From positions 1 to 64,000 of the forward strand of contig NZ_SJNT01000007.1 of NCBI RefSeq assembly GCF_004331035.1: DNA of 64,000 nt. Direction: 5' to 3'. Source of the stretch: Acinetobacter sp. ANC 4910 (GTDB lineage Bacteria > Pseudomonadota > Gammaproteobacteria > Pseudomonadales > Moraxellaceae). Of the stretch, positions 8,497 through 17,441 are shown one piece after another. The notes beneath the pieces were generated by a model. It worked only from the letters and a program-made list of their open reading frames with translations, did no database searches and was not told the DNA's origin. The position numbers were made by a program, and so were the translations under genes. How positions within the stretch are numbered: position 1 is the stretch's first letter; each line of letters opens with the position of its first letter.

Positions 8497-8895
8497 ATGA
8501 CTTCACAACGTTTGTCCAATATGAAACAAATTAGTCAATTACAACCAATCGCAAAAGACTTATTTTTTAAAATTACTGTTCTTAAATCCATGATGTACTG
8601 CGGTGTGTTATGGGGTTTATACAATCAAGGTTGGGCAATCATGTCTGACCAAGATGATTTTATTTTTCCGTTCTGGATGAATAGCGCTCAAGCACATAAA
8701 TATGCAGAAGTTCATTGGCCAAGCTATACGCCCCGTAGGATCACACCTGCTGATTTTCAAAAGTCATTACTACCAACTTTAGCTCGACTCAACGTCATTC
8801 CTGCGCTATGTAATTCTTCTAGCCAAAAACTTAAACTAACCACTCAGCTAATGCGCCATTTTTTCTTTGCTGATTTACAGTTTCAACCAGCATAA
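8497..8895 (+). CDS. DUF2750 domain-containing protein
   Basis: 132 residues matching the DUF2750 pattern: 'LYNQGWAIMSDQDD', 'IFPFWMNSAQAHKYA' and 'FQKSLLPTLARLNVIPAL'. The family is cytosolic and uncharacterised. The Shine-Dalgarno is poor; the ATG at 8521 is an alternative giving 124 residues. It lies between two terminated units and is probably monocistronic. Confidence 0.75.
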   Translation: MTSQRLSNMKQISQLQPIAKDLFFKITVLKSMMYCGVLWGLYNQGWAIMSDQDDFIFPFWMNSAQAHKYAEVHWPSYTPRRITPADFQKSLLPTLARLNVIPALCNSSSQKLKLTTQLMRHFFFADLQFQPA

Positions 8896-9039
8896 GCCCA
8901 ACTTTTAAGCGAAATAAAGTATTTTCTTCAAAGCCCTTATTTCGCTTAAATGCAATTAATGACTCTTCAGGTATTTGCATTTTTATTGTTTCGCGTTAAG
9001 TTAAATATCAAACAATAAACAACATCAGAGATGAATAAT

Positions 9040-9471
9040 ATGACTAAAGTTGCACAAGTCCTTCAAGATAAATCAGAACAGTCAATTTTTACAATTCGTC
9101 CAGATTCTACCGTATTTGAAGCAATTACACTTATGGCAGACAAGGGCATTGGCGCTTTAGTCGTTACACAAGACGAAAAAGTCGTTGGTATTGTTTCTGA
9201 ACGTGATTACACGCGTAAAGTCGCCTTGATGGAGCGAACTTCTGCTTCCACGAGCGTGAATGAAATTATGACAGCGGCTGTACTTACTGTAACAACAAAT
9301 ACGAGTATTGAAGATTGCCTTGAATTAATGACAGTTCGCCACCTTCGTCACCTACCCGTAGTCGAAGATGATCATTTGATTGGATTGATTTCAATTGGTG
9401 ACTTGGTAAAAGCAGCAATGGCAGATCAGAAAAATTTGATTGAACAATTACAACAATATATTTCTGGATAA
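9040..9471 (+). CDS. CBS-domain pair protein
   Basis: 143 residues comprising two tandem CBS domains: first around 10-65 (FTIRPDSTVFEAITLM...GIGALVV...VVGIVSERDYTRKVA), second around 75-130 (VNEIMTAAVLTVTTNTS...LRHLPVVEDDHLIGLISIGDLVKA). Such stand-alone pairs bind adenine nucleotides and act as sensors or regulators of partner enzymes; the ligand here is unknown. The ATG at 9040 is favoured over 9031 because GAG lies at normal distance only for the former. A bidirectional terminator separates it from convergent trpB. Confidence 0.9.
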   Translation: MTKVAQVLQDKSEQSIFTIRPDSTVFEAITLMADKGIGALVVTQDEKVVGIVSERDYTRKVALMERTSASTSVNEIMTAAVLTVTTNTSIEDCLELMTVRHLRHLPVVEDDHLIGLISIGDLVKAAMADQKNLIEQLQQYISG

Positions 9472-9491
9472 TGAAATATAGGTCAATATAA

Positions 9492-9517
9492 AAAAGGTCA
9501 GCGTATGCTGACCTTTT
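9492..9517. terminator. Bidirectional intrinsic terminator, CBS gene / trpB
   Basis: A perfect 11-bp stem, AAAAGGTCAGC (9492-9502) with GCTGACCTTTT (9507-9517), with loop GTAT. It has A-runs and T-runs on the two sides and lies between converging genes. Confidence 0.9.
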
Positions 9518-9529
9518 AAAATTCAAGTT

Positions 9530-10738
9530 TTAATTTAGACCGAGTTTGTCTGCAACATAGTCAGAATCTTTATCACCACGACCAGATAAATTCACCACGA
9601 TTTTCACATCTCTTGGCAATTTGGGTGCTTCACGCAATGCCCATGCGACCGCATGCGAGCTTTCTAATGCTGGCACAATCCCTTCAACACGCGACAAAGT
9701 CATAAACGCATCTAAACACTCTTGATCCGTTGCTGTTGTATATTCAACTCGTCCTAAATCTTTAAGAAAGCTATGTTGTGGTCCCACGCCTGGATAGTCC
9801 AAACCAGAAGCAATTGAATGTACAGGTAATGGTTCACCTTGATCATCTTCCAATACATAACATGCCATACCATGAATTTGACTTGGTTTACCCAATGTTA
9901 AGGTCGCTGAATGCATAGCTGTATCCAAACCATGACCAGCAGGCTCAACACCCACCAATTTTACATCTGTATCATTTAAAAATGCGGTAAACGCACCGAT
10001 TGCATTAGAGCCACCACCGACACAAGCAACAATATAATCGGGATTTTGTCCAAAACGGTCTTGAGTTTGTACTTTAATTTCTTTACCAATAATACTTTGA
10101 AAATCACGCACCATTTTCGGAAATGGATGCGGTCCCACGACAGAACCAATAGCATAAATATAGTTTTTCGGATCGTTCAAGTACTCCTCAAAAGCACTAT
10201 CCACAGCATCTTTTAGGGTTGCTGTACCACGCGTAACCGAAACCAGTTTTGCCCCAAGAATCTTCATTTTCACAACATTTGGATGTTCTTTCTCAATATC
10301 CACTTGCCCCATATGAATTTCACATGGAATTCCAACTAGAGCACAAGCCGTCGCTAAAGCCACACCGTGTTGTCCCGCGCCTGTTTCCGCGATGACTTTG
10401 GTTTTACCCATGTACTTGGCAAGTAATGCCTCACCAAGACAATGATTAATTTTATGTGCGCCAGTATGATTCAGATCTTCGCGCTTTAAATAAATTTGCG
10501 CGCCACCCAATTGCTCAGACAAACGTTTGGCATGAAATAAAGGACTCGGTCGACCAACATAATTTGCAAATAAGTCTGCAAGTTCATTTTGAAATTCTGG
10601 CGTATGACGAATTTCTTCATATGCCACGTTAATTTCATCCATAGCCTCTTTAAGATGCGGAGGAATAAATTGACCACCATAAGGTCCAAAAAAACCTTCA
10701 ACATTAGGTAGGTCAACTCCATTAATTTGATGATTCAT
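9530..10738 (-). CDS. trpB: Tryptophan synthase beta chain, divergent type
   Basis: 402 residues. TrpB condenses indole with serine using PLP. Visible: PLP lysine in HTGAHKINH, the [10 protein letters not shown] motif, the phosphate-binding GGGSNAIG, and a C-terminal SGRGDKD. An AGGGGG Shine-Dalgarno supports the start. The sequence style ([43 protein letters not shown]) differs from the usual gammaproteobacterial TrpB (compare HKINNCIGQ and AETLM in pseudomonads). Neither trpA nor trpF is adjacent, although trpF and trpB are reported as an operon in Acinetobacter calcoaceticus. It may therefore be a second TrpB acting on free indole, or the sole copy moved from its partners. Confidence 0.9.
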   Translation of the reverse strand: MNHQINGVDLPNVEGFFGPYGGQFIPPHLKEAMDEINVAYEEIRHTPEFQNELADLFANYVGRPSPLFHAKRLSEQLGGAQIYLKREDLNHTGAHKINHCLGEALLAKYMGKTKVIAETGAGQHGVALATACALVGIPCEIHMGQVDIEKEHPNVVKMKILGAKLVSVTRGTATLKDAVDSAFEEYLNDPKNYIYAIGSVVGPHPFPKMVRDFQSIIGKEIKVQTQDRFGQNPDYIVACVGGGSNAIGAFTAFLNDTDVKLVGVEPAGHGLDTAMHSATLTLGKPSQIHGMACYVLEDDQGEPLPVHSIASGLDYPGVGPQHSFLKDLGRVEYTTATDQECLDAFMTLSRVEGIVPALESSHAVAWALREAPKLPRDVKIVVNLSGRGDKDSDYVADKLGLN

Positions 10739-10815
10739 CTCTTATTCCCCCTAGGCTACATTTATTATTTCTTACTTTATTGAATGCTTAACACGCGTTT
10801 AAAAACATGGTGAAT

Positions 10816-12003
10816 TTAACGTGCCAAGTATTTGGTTAAATCCTCTACCCCTTTTAAGGTCATCGGATACATATGTTGTTCAAAAATCTGTTTGATTGCG
10901 CTAATCGTTTGGGTGTAATGCCAATAATTTTCTTCTTCAGGATTTAGCCATGCTGTTTTATCAAAATGCTGACGTAAACGATGTAGCCACACTTGCCCCG
11001 ATTCATCATTCATATATTCAACAGAACCACCGACTGAATTGAGTTCATAAGGTGCCATACTTGCATCACCCACTACAATTACACGATAGTCACGTGCATA
11101 GGTATTGAATAAATCCCATGTGTTCATGCGGGTGTTGGAACGACGTACATTATCTTTCCAAACATAGTCATATAAACAGTTATGGAAATAGAAATATTCG
11201 AGTGTTTTAAATTCTGTTTTGGCTGCACTAAATAGTTTTTCACATTGTGCAATATGAGAATCCATTGATCCACCCACATCAAACAACATCAATACTTTAA
11301 CGCGGTTACGGCGTTCAGGCACCAATTGAACATCCAAAATGCCCTGTTTGGCAGTTTCTTTAATAGTGCCATCTATATCCAGTTCTTCGGCAGCACCTTG
11401 ACGGGCAAACTTACGCAAACGGCGTAATGCCAATTGCATTTGGCGTGTTCCCAAAATCTGTTCATCATCCAAATTACGGTATTTGCGCTGTTCCCAAACT
11501 TTTACTGCAGAACGCTTCCGCCCTGGCCCACCAATGCGTACACCCTCAGGATGATCTCCGTAAGCACCAAAAGGAGAAGTCCCTCCCGTACCAATCATCT
11601 TGTTTCCACCTTGATGTTTTTTATGCTGTTCGCGTAATCGCTCTTCCAACATTTTCATCAATTCTTCAAGGGAACCTGCTTTTTTCAACTCTTCACGCTG
11701 TTCTGGCGTGAGATGCTTTTCTAATAATTCTAGATCAAACCAATCTTTGGGTAATTGCTGAACTTGATTGAGTAATTCATCCAAATTAAAAGTAGAAATA
11801 CCATCAAAATAGTCTTTCATACCCCGATCAAATTTATCGAAGAAACGCTCATCCTTCACCATGATGGTTTTGGCGAGCTGATAAAACTCTTCTTGATCGG
11901 CAAATACCAAGCCTGATGCCACCGCCTCATTCAGATCGATGAGTTCTCGTGTAGATACAGGCACACCATATTTGCGTAAGGTATAAAACAAGCGCACAAA
12001 CAT
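10816..12003 (-). CDS. VWA/CoxE-like protein, partner of MoxR ATPase
   Basis: 395 residues of the CoxE-like von Willebrand A family. The N-terminal helical part (FVRLFYTLRKYGVPVSTRE...) is typical of CoxE-like proteins. The middle is charged and Gly-rich. The C-terminal VWA domain has a MIDAS-type DVGGSMD motif, with Gly in place of the first Ser of DxSxS, and a second DASMAPYEL segment. Such proteins act with a MoxR AAA ATPase as a chaperone-like or metal-insertion pair. The ATPase gene ends 13 bp upstream on the same strand, so they are co-transcribed and probably form a complex. The client is unknown. Confidence 0.88.
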   Translation of the reverse strand: MFVRLFYTLRKYGVPVSTRELIDLNEAVASGLVFADQEEFYQLAKTIMVKDERFFDKFDRGMKDYFDGISTFNLDELLNQVQQLPKDWFDLELLEKHLTPEQREELKKAGSLEELMKMLEERLREQHKKHQGGNKMIGTGGTSPFGAYGDHPEGVRIGGPGRKRSAVKVWEQRKYRNLDDEQILGTRQMQLALRRLRKFARQGAAEELDIDGTIKETAKQGILDVQLVPERRNRVKVLMLFDVGGSMDSHIAQCEKLFSAAKTEFKTLEYFYFHNCLYDYVWKDNVRRSNTRMNTWDLFNTYARDYRVIVVGDASMAPYELNSVGGSVEYMNDESGQVWLHRLRQHFDKTAWLNPEEENYWHYTQTISAIKQIFEQHMYPMTLKGVEDLTKYLAR

Positions 12004-12016
12004 GCGTGTTTCTCCT

Positions 12017-12868
12017 TTAGCGACGCGACATAAAAGCTAAACGCTCAAGCAACTGTACATCTTGCTCGTTTTTAATCAATGCACCATAGAGTGGTGGAAT
12101 CGCTTTAGATTTATCATGATTACGGAGTACATCTTCTGGCATATCATCTGCCATCAACAAACTTAACCAATCAATCAATTCTGAAGTTGAAGGTGGTTTT
12201 TTAAGACCAGGCACTTGACGTAATTTAAAGAAAACTTGAAGTGCTTCATTCACTAAAGCAGTTGAAACCTGCGGAAAATGCACATCAATAATTTCACGCA
12301 TGGTTGCTTCATCTGGAAACTCAATATAATGAAAGAAACAGCGACGCAAAAATGCATCTGGTAATTCTTTTTCATTATTTGAAGTAATGATGACGATTGG
12401 ACGCTGAGTTGCGGTAATGGTTTCGCCTGTTTCATACACAAAGAAAGACATTTTATCGAGTTCGTGCAATAAATCGTTTGGAAACTCGATATCTGCCTTG
12501 TCAATTTCATCAATCAACAACACACAGCGTTCTTCACTGGTAAATGCTTCCCACAATTTACCTGGTTTAATGTAGTTTTTAATGTCGTAGACACGGTCAT
12601 CACCCAACTGGCTATCACGCAGACGTGAAACCGCATCATATTCATACAAACCTTGCTGTGCCTTGGTTGTAGACTTGATATGCCATGTGATGAGTTTTAG
12701 ACCTAAGCTTTGTGCAACTTGCTCTGCCAGTAAAGTTTTACCTGTTCCCGGTTCCCCTTTAACCAATAATGGCTTTTGCAATGCACGTGCAGCCTTCACT
12801 GCAAGCTTTAAACTATCAGTCGCAATGTACTGACTTGTACCCGTAAATTGTTGAGCATCAACAGACAT
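12017..12868 (-). CDS. MoxR family AAA+ ATPase
   Basis: 283 residues. Walker A GEPGTGKT (about 38-45), Walker B LLIDEIDKAD, sensor-1 IITSNNEKELPDAFLRRC with the arginine-finger segment, and the MoxR-type short lid domain (PPSTSELIDWL). MoxR ATPases, with VWA partners, remodel or activate protein complexes and insert cofactors. The partner VWA gene follows after 13 bp. Upstream, 20 bp away, is a small membrane protein, so the set may work at the inner membrane. AAGG precedes the ATG. Confidence 0.92.
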   Translation of the reverse strand: MSVDAQQFTGTSQYIATDSLKLAVKAARALQKPLLVKGEPGTGKTLLAEQVAQSLGLKLITWHIKSTTKAQQGLYEYDAVSRLRDSQLGDDRVYDIKNYIKPGKLWEAFTSEERCVLLIDEIDKADIEFPNDLLHELDKMSFFVYETGETITATQRPIVIITSNNEKELPDAFLRRCFFHYIEFPDEATMREIIDVHFPQVSTALVNEALQVFFKLRQVPGLKKPPSTSELIDWLSLLMADDMPEDVLRNHDKSKAIPPLYGALIKNEQDVQLLERLAFMSRR

Positions 12869-12888
12869 AAGATAACCTTATTTTTTAT

Positions 12889-13272
12889 TTAAAGTGGTGA
12901 ACTTTTCTTGTTAACTACAGAAATTTCGCGTCTATCACTATATTTAGACCAGCAATACCCCACGATCAACCCTAAACCAAGAACACATAAAATTGCAGAT
13001 AAATTAAACCAGATGAGCGGGTTTTCTTTAGTCAGTATGCCAAACATTAGACCAAAAAATGCAGGTGCAATCGAAGCATTTGTCCCTTCAGAAACCGTTG
13101 GTGTCAACATAACAGCAAAAACAATCACCCAACTAATTCCACCAAACGGTTTTGGTAGGCGTTTCGCGATTGCATACCAGCACCATAAAATAATGATGCT
13201 GCCTAGCAAATACACACTGACTGCAATTGTATCTTCAGGAATTGTGTCTAAAATTGAAAGAAAATTATTCAT
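12889..13272 (-). CDS. Small polytopic membrane protein, unknown function
   Basis: 127 residues with three or four transmembrane segments (about 17-37, 48-62, 68-80, 88-108) and a basic cytoplasmic tail. No family recognised. AGGAG precedes the ATG. It sits between ycgL (20 bp upstream) and the MoxR ATPase gene (20 bp downstream), so it is part of the same transcript. It could be a membrane anchor or unrelated passenger of the MoxR-VWA pair. Confidence 0.75.
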   Translation of the reverse strand: MNNFLSILDTIPEDTIAVSVYLLGSIIILWCWYAIAKRLPKPFGGISWVIVFAVMLTPTVSEGTNASIAPAFFGLMFGILTKENPLIWFNLSAILCVLGLGLIVGYCWSKYSDRREISVVNKKSSPL

Positions 13273-13292
13273 AGTACAACTCCTGAGAAAAA

Positions 13293-13595
13293 TTAAGCGC
13301 CACGTAAGCCTTCTGGGGCTACTGCATTCGGGTTAATTAACCCTTCTGGTGGCATTTGAATAAAGAAACCATTAGTTTCAATCGAATCTATCACGTGTAA
13401 TACATTCACACGCGCTAACTTGCGTGTCTCGGTCAACTCGATATGCATAACAAACGTCGCGCGACCAAAAGCAATACGTAAAGCTTCTGGAACAACGTCT
13501 AATGGATTAGATGCTTCTGCATCATTTTCAGAGGGACGAGCAACATAAAGATACATCTCGTCTTTTTTGCTCGATTTATAGATTGAACAATGCAT
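13293..13595 (-). CDS. YcgL family protein
   Basis: 100 residues matching YcgL: start [18 protein letters not shown], a central [21 protein letters not shown] and C-terminal [12 protein letters not shown]. It is a small cytosolic family of unknown function often found near rnd in pseudomonads; rnd is directly upstream here (132 bp). The frame is open to an ATG at 13637, but family members start at the MHCSIY-type methionine. Neither start has a good Shine-Dalgarno. Confidence 0.88.
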   Translation of the reverse strand: MHCSIYKSSKKDEMYLYVARPSENDAEASNPLDVVPEALRIAFGRATFVMHIELTETRKLARVNVLHVIDSIETNGFFIQMPPEGLINPNAVAPEGLRGA

Positions 13596-13727
13596 GCTTG
13601 GAACATTACTTAACTTAGAAAACACAGCGCCAAGCATACAACAAAAAATAATCTGATTCAGTAATGATTATTAACGCAGCAGTCGTCAATTTGTCTAAGT
13701 GTCAATTCTTTAAACAAATTTGAATGA

Positions 13728-14870
13728 CTATTGTGCAACTTGCATTTGTGTAGATAAATATTGCTGATCTGCATGTAATACTTGAATGAGCGGCTTGGTC
13801 AAAAGCTCATAGCGCCATCCTAGTAAATAATTTGGCAAATCTTGTTCAGCGCGCCCAGACACAACATGCTGATACACAGCATTGAGCCACTTTTTACGCA
13901 GTAAGACTTCCTTAGGAACCATTGTTTCATTCACCACATTTTGAATGACCGCGTCGACCTTATTACCAATTTCTTTAGACGAGTGGCGAATTGGACGTGC
14001 CATGCGTAATGGCCATTCTTCTTGAGCTGGTAAAAACTTCAATAAATCTAAAATGGTTTTCCCGTGCTCACGTAAAATATTCTGACGAATATCTTTGATG
14101 TTGCACAATTGGAAATGATTTTTTGGATTCTTCTCAACCAAATCAATCATGCTTGAATTTTTAAGAATAAAACTACGCGGTTGATTTAGTGCTTTAACCA
14201 TCTGCTCACGCCAAACTGCCAATTGCTGTAATTGCATGAGTTCACGGCGTGAATGTCGATAATTTCCAATATCTTGATAGAGCAAAGCCAGTGGAGTTTC
14301 TTGACCAATTTCATAGGTCAGATTTCGGCAGTCTTCCTGAGCAAAATCTAACAAGTGCTTTTCTTGCAACTCAGATCTAACTTTTTGTGCCAATGCCATA
14401 ATATACAGCACGTCATTCGCAGCATAATTGAGTTGTTCCGGCGACAGCGGACGTGCCAACCAATCTGAACGGGTCTGATCTTTATCAATATCGACATTGA
14501 GCATTTGCTTCAGAGCATTTTGATAACTGACTTGCAAGCCATGACCCAAGAATGACATCCCAATTTGGGTATCAAATACATTACTCAGTGACTTATCTTT
14601 TGCGTAATGATAAATCAAATCAATGTCTTCACCACAAGCATGAAACACATTCAACTGTGCATTAAATATTTTTTTCCAGAACCCACTTAAATCTAAAGTT
14701 GTTCCATCTAACAAGTAGACTTGGTCAGCAACGTTAATTTGGAACACCCCAAGCTTTGGCCACAAGGTATCCACTTTAATAAACTCTGTATCAAGCCCAT
14801 AAATGGAGTTTTCATCCATGATGGACAAAAAGTTATTTAAATCTGTTTGGTGCTGAATAAACTGAAACAT
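13728..14870 (-). CDS. rnd: Ribonuclease D
   Basis: 380 residues. A 3'-5' exoribonuclease of the DEDD superfamily that trims tRNA and other stable RNA precursors. The DEDD exonuclease domain starts with DTEF (27-30), followed by FHACGEDIDLIYHY and, later, LNYAANDVLYI (the DEDDy tyrosine motif). An HRDC-like helical domain follows (around 210-290, LAVWREQMVKALNQPRSFIL). It is followed by ycgL on the same strand. The AT-rich 239 bp upstream (14871-15109) has no gene. Confidence 0.95.
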   Translation of the reverse strand: MFQFIQHQTDLNNFLSIMDENSIYGLDTEFIKVDTLWPKLGVFQINVADQVYLLDGTTLDLSGFWKKIFNAQLNVFHACGEDIDLIYHYAKDKSLSNVFDTQIGMSFLGHGLQVSYQNALKQMLNVDIDKDQTRSDWLARPLSPEQLNYAANDVLYIMALAQKVRSELQEKHLLDFAQEDCRNLTYEIGQETPLALLYQDIGNYRHSRRELMQLQQLAVWREQMVKALNQPRSFILKNSSMIDLVEKNPKNHFQLCNIKDIRQNILREHGKTILDLLKFLPAQEEWPLRMARPIRHSSKEIGNKVDAVIQNVVNETMVPKEVLLRKKWLNAVYQHVVSGRAEQDLPNYLLGWRYELLTKPLIQVLHADQQYLSTQMQVAQ

Positions 14871-15090
14871 ACTGCCGAGTCTAGGAATAGATTCTCTAAA
14901 AAGGTATCTTACCTTATATATAACAATTATCTATAAAAATTTTAATTTTCTACTAAAGAATTAGTTCAATTTTAGTATATAAGCTCTATTTATCTGTTTA
15001 TTGATACTTTTTTTATATCATTGATTTTTATAAAATATACCAAGCGTTAAAATAACATTCAAAAGTTAAAGTACCGCCCCTCTAAAATAA

Positions 15091-15120
15091 GCATGAAACA
15101 AGTATTCACTTATTTCATGC
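15091..15120 (-). terminator. Hairpin overlapping the recR stop
   Basis: GCATGAAACAAGT (15091-15103) pairs with ACTTATTTCATGC (15108-15120) with a G-U on the minus-strand RNA. It includes the recR stop codon. The T-run is weak, so termination is plausible but not certain. Confidence 0.5.
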
Positions 15121-15706
15121 GCATCCGGTTATGTACAGCCTGACTTAAGGTATGGCTGTCGACATACTCAAGCTCCCCCCCTTGTGGCACACCTTGTGCA
15201 ATTCTTGTCATATGCACTGGCAGATGCTTACAGGCTTCAACCAGATAATGTGCGGTTGCTTGACCTTCAACAGTCGCGTTGGTTGCAAGAATCACTTCTG
15301 TAATTTTGCCATCTGTTAAGCGATGTACCAAATGCGGTATACCAATTTCGTCTGGTCCAATACCATCCAGTGGTGACAAATGTCCACCTAAAACATGATA
15401 TTTACCGCGAAAACTTCCGCTTTGCTCAATTGCCATGACATCTGCTGGAGATTCCACTACGCACAATAGCTGGTCATCACGCTCAGTTGATAGGCAAATA
15501 TCACACACTTCTTCCTCTGTGAGTGAATGGCAAACACAACACTCATGAATGTGATTTGTCGCCTCTGTCAAAGCATGGGCCAAGCCCACTGCACCTTCCC
15601 TATTTTTCATAATCAGATGCAATGCCATACGTTGTGCAGACTTTGGTCCAACACTTGGCAAAATTCTTAAAGCTTGAACCAATTGTTCAAATCGATCACT
15701 AAACAC
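15110..15706 (-). CDS. recR: Recombination mediator RecR
   Basis: 198 residues, normal length. RecR works with RecO/RecF to load RecA on gaps. It has an N-terminal helix-hairpin-helix (LRILPSVGPKSAQRMALHL), a four-cysteine zinc motif (CCVCHSLTEEEVCDIC) and a Toprim domain (LLCVVESPADVMAIE...GGHLSPLDGIGP). It follows ybaB, the usual pairing, but a strong hairpin with a T-run lies between them (15726-15747). Start ATG at 15706. Confidence 0.97.
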   Translation of the reverse strand: MFSDRFEQLVQALRILPSVGPKSAQRMALHLIMKNREGAVGLAHALTEATNHIHECCVCHSLTEEEVCDICLSTERDDQLLCVVESPADVMAIEQSGSFRGKYHVLGGHLSPLDGIGPDEIGIPHLVHRLTDGKITEVILATNATVEGQATAHYLVEACKHLPVHMTRIAQGVPQGGELEYVDSHTLSQAVHNRMRMK

Positions 15707-15725
15707 TGTTATTCCTATATAAAAA

Positions 15726-15747
15726 TACCTCCCTAAAAAGGGAGGTA
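15726..15747 (-). terminator. Terminator-like hairpin between ybaB and recR
   Basis: A perfect 9-bp stem, TACCTCCCT (15726-15734) with AGGGAGGTA (15739-15747). On the minus strand it is followed by TTTTTATA. It sits in the 56-bp spacer between two genes normally co-transcribed. Confidence 0.75.
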
Positions 15748-15762
15748 AGCAACCACTTGGGA

Positions 15763-16092
15763 TTAGAACATTCCCGCAAGGCCTGGTGGCAAGCCCATAC
15801 CCGAACTCGCACCTTTTAAGCGCTCTTCAGAAATAACTTCTGCCTGACGTGCAGCATCATTCATTGCAGCCGCAATCAAGTCTTCAATCATATCTGGATC
15901 ATCTTGCAACAATTCAGGATTAATCTCGATGCGTTTTACTACATTACGGCAAGTCATAGTTACCTTAACCAAACCACCGCCTGCTTCTGCATGAACTTCA
16001 GTCTGTGCAAGCTCCTCTTTGGCTTTTTTAAGATTAACTTCCATATCTTTTTGCATGCGTTGTGCTTGTTGCATTAGCATATTAATGTTCAT
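15763..16092 (-). CDS. YbaB/EbfC nucleoid-associated protein
   Basis: 109 residues. It is a small dimeric DNA-binding protein family often linked to recR. The N-terminal helix ([24 protein letters not shown]) and the central strands ([21 protein letters not shown]) are typical, and the Met/Gly-rich C-terminus ends in [10 protein letters not shown]. It lies 27 bp downstream of metZ on the same strand and upstream of recR. Confidence 0.95.
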   Translation of the reverse strand: MNINMLMQQAQRMQKDMEVNLKKAKEELAQTEVHAEAGGGLVKVTMTCRNVVKRIEINPELLQDDPDMIEDLIAAAMNDAARQAEVISEERLKGASSGMGLPPGLAGMF

Positions 16093-16119
16093 AAAAATCT
16101 CCGAACATAAAATTAAAAA

Positions 16120-17307
16120 TTAGATTAAGTCTAAACCACGTGCGATATCACGAATAATATCATCAATATCTTCTAAACCAACAGAAACACGAATTAAACC
16201 TTCACGAATACCCGCTGCCTGTTTAGCCTCAGCCGACATTCTGCCATGCGACGTAGTCGCAGGATGGGTAATCGTTGATTTAACATCACCCAAATTACTA
16301 GTAATCGATAAGAAGCGAGTGTTGTCGATAACCGTCCAAGCCCCTTCACGCTCGCCTTTCACCACAAAAGAAACCACACCACCAAAACCAGATTGCTGTT
16401 TCTTTGCCAGCTCATGTCCTTCATGGTTTGGTAAACCTGCGTAGTACACTTTTTCAACATTCGGATGTGCATCGAGCCATTCTGCTAATTTCTGTGCACT
16501 GGCACAATGTGCTTTCATGCGTAAACTTAAAGTTTCCAAACCTTTTAAGAAGATCCACGCATTAAACGGGCTCATAGAATTACCGAGTGTACGAATAACA
16601 CCGTTAATTTCTTCAACCAATTTATCCTTACCCACAACCGCACCACCTAAAGCACGACCTTGACCATCAATATATTTCGTTGATGAATAGATAATCAGGT
16701 CTGCGCCGAACTTAATTGGTTGCTGTAAGATTGGGGTACAGAAAGTATTATCGACTGCAAACAAAGCATCATGTGCATGGGCAATATCAGCAATCGCCTG
16801 CATATCACCCACTTGAGCCAATGGGTTCGACGGTGTTTCAATAAATAAAAGACGCGTATTAGGACGAATCGCTTGTTTCCAACCGTCTAAATCTTCCAAG
16901 CCTACAAATGTTACATCGACACCAAATTTGATGACATATTTTTCAAAGAGCGAGATGATCGAACCAAAGACAGCACGTGAACACACGACATGATCACCAG
17001 CTTTTAAATAGGCCAAAGTTACAGCATGAACAGCTGCCATACCTGAACTAGTCGCCACTGCACGTTCAGCACCATCTAATACAGCTAAACGTTTTTCAAA
17101 TGCCTGTACAGTTGGGTTGGTATAACGTGAGTAAGTATTGCCTTCAATTTGTCCTGAAAATTTGGCTGCTGCATCTGCCGCATTTTCACATACGAAAGAA
17201 GATGTTAGAAAAATTGGCTCACTATGCTCACCTTCAAAAGTACGTGTGTGACCGGTACGAATCGCTAAAGTGTCTAATTGATATTCGATGTCGTCGTATT
17301 GGCTCAT
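16120..17307 (-). CDS. metZ: O-succinylhomoserine sulfhydrylase
   Basis: 395 residues of the Cys/Met-metabolism PLP family. MetZ makes homocysteine from O-succinylhomoserine and sulfide. The PLP lysine lies in YSSTKYIDGQGRALGG, and the family signature SNTRFxSxxSNLGD-type segment appears as TRFLSITSNLGD. Cystathionine gamma-synthase is the main alternative; the MetZ-like N-terminus (LAIRTGHTRTFEGEHSEPIFLTSSFV) and the GNSMSPFNAWIFLKGLETL segment favour MetZ. Followed after 27 bp by ybaB. A 15-bp palindrome lies directly upstream of the start. Confidence 0.88.
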   Translation of the reverse strand: MSQYDDIEYQLDTLAIRTGHTRTFEGEHSEPIFLTSSFVCENAADAAAKFSGQIEGNTYSRYTNPTVQAFEKRLAVLDGAERAVATSSGMAAVHAVTLAYLKAGDHVVCSRAVFGSIISLFEKYVIKFGVDVTFVGLEDLDGWKQAIRPNTRLLFIETPSNPLAQVGDMQAIADIAHAHDALFAVDNTFCTPILQQPIKFGADLIIYSSTKYIDGQGRALGGAVVGKDKLVEEINGVIRTLGNSMSPFNAWIFLKGLETLSLRMKAHCASAQKLAEWLDAHPNVEKVYYAGLPNHEGHELAKKQQSGFGGVVSFVVKGEREGAWTVIDNTRFLSITSNLGDVKSTITHPATTSHGRMSAEAKQAAGIREGLIRVSVGLEDIDDIIRDIARGLDLI

Positions 17308-17317
17308 TTCTACGATT

Positions 17318-17332
17318 CAGTTCTCAGAACTG
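17318..17332 (-). promoter_or_regulatory. Perfect 15-bp palindrome in the metZ leader
   Basis: CAGTTCT-C-AGAACTG is a perfect inverted repeat 11-25 bp before the metZ start codon. It covers where a Shine-Dalgarno should be; no other good one is visible. It may be an operator or a translation-blocking hairpin. It does not match the MetJ box (AGACGTCT). Confidence 0.35.
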
Positions 17333-17353
17333 CCTTTGTGAATAATTGCCAAC

Positions 17354-17383
17354 ATTTTGAGCGTCTACGGCATTTCAGGTCAA
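17354..17383 (-). promoter_or_regulatory. Candidate metZ promoter
   Basis: On the minus strand TTGACC (17383-17378) and CAAAAT (17359-17354) are separated by 18 bp, 47 bp upstream of the metZ start. It is a reasonable but imperfect sigma-70 match. Confidence 0.4.
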
Positions 17384-17441
17384 GGTAAAATGTAAAATTA
17401 TCGTTTAGACTTCGAACAAATCTTCATGTAGGTCAATAAAT

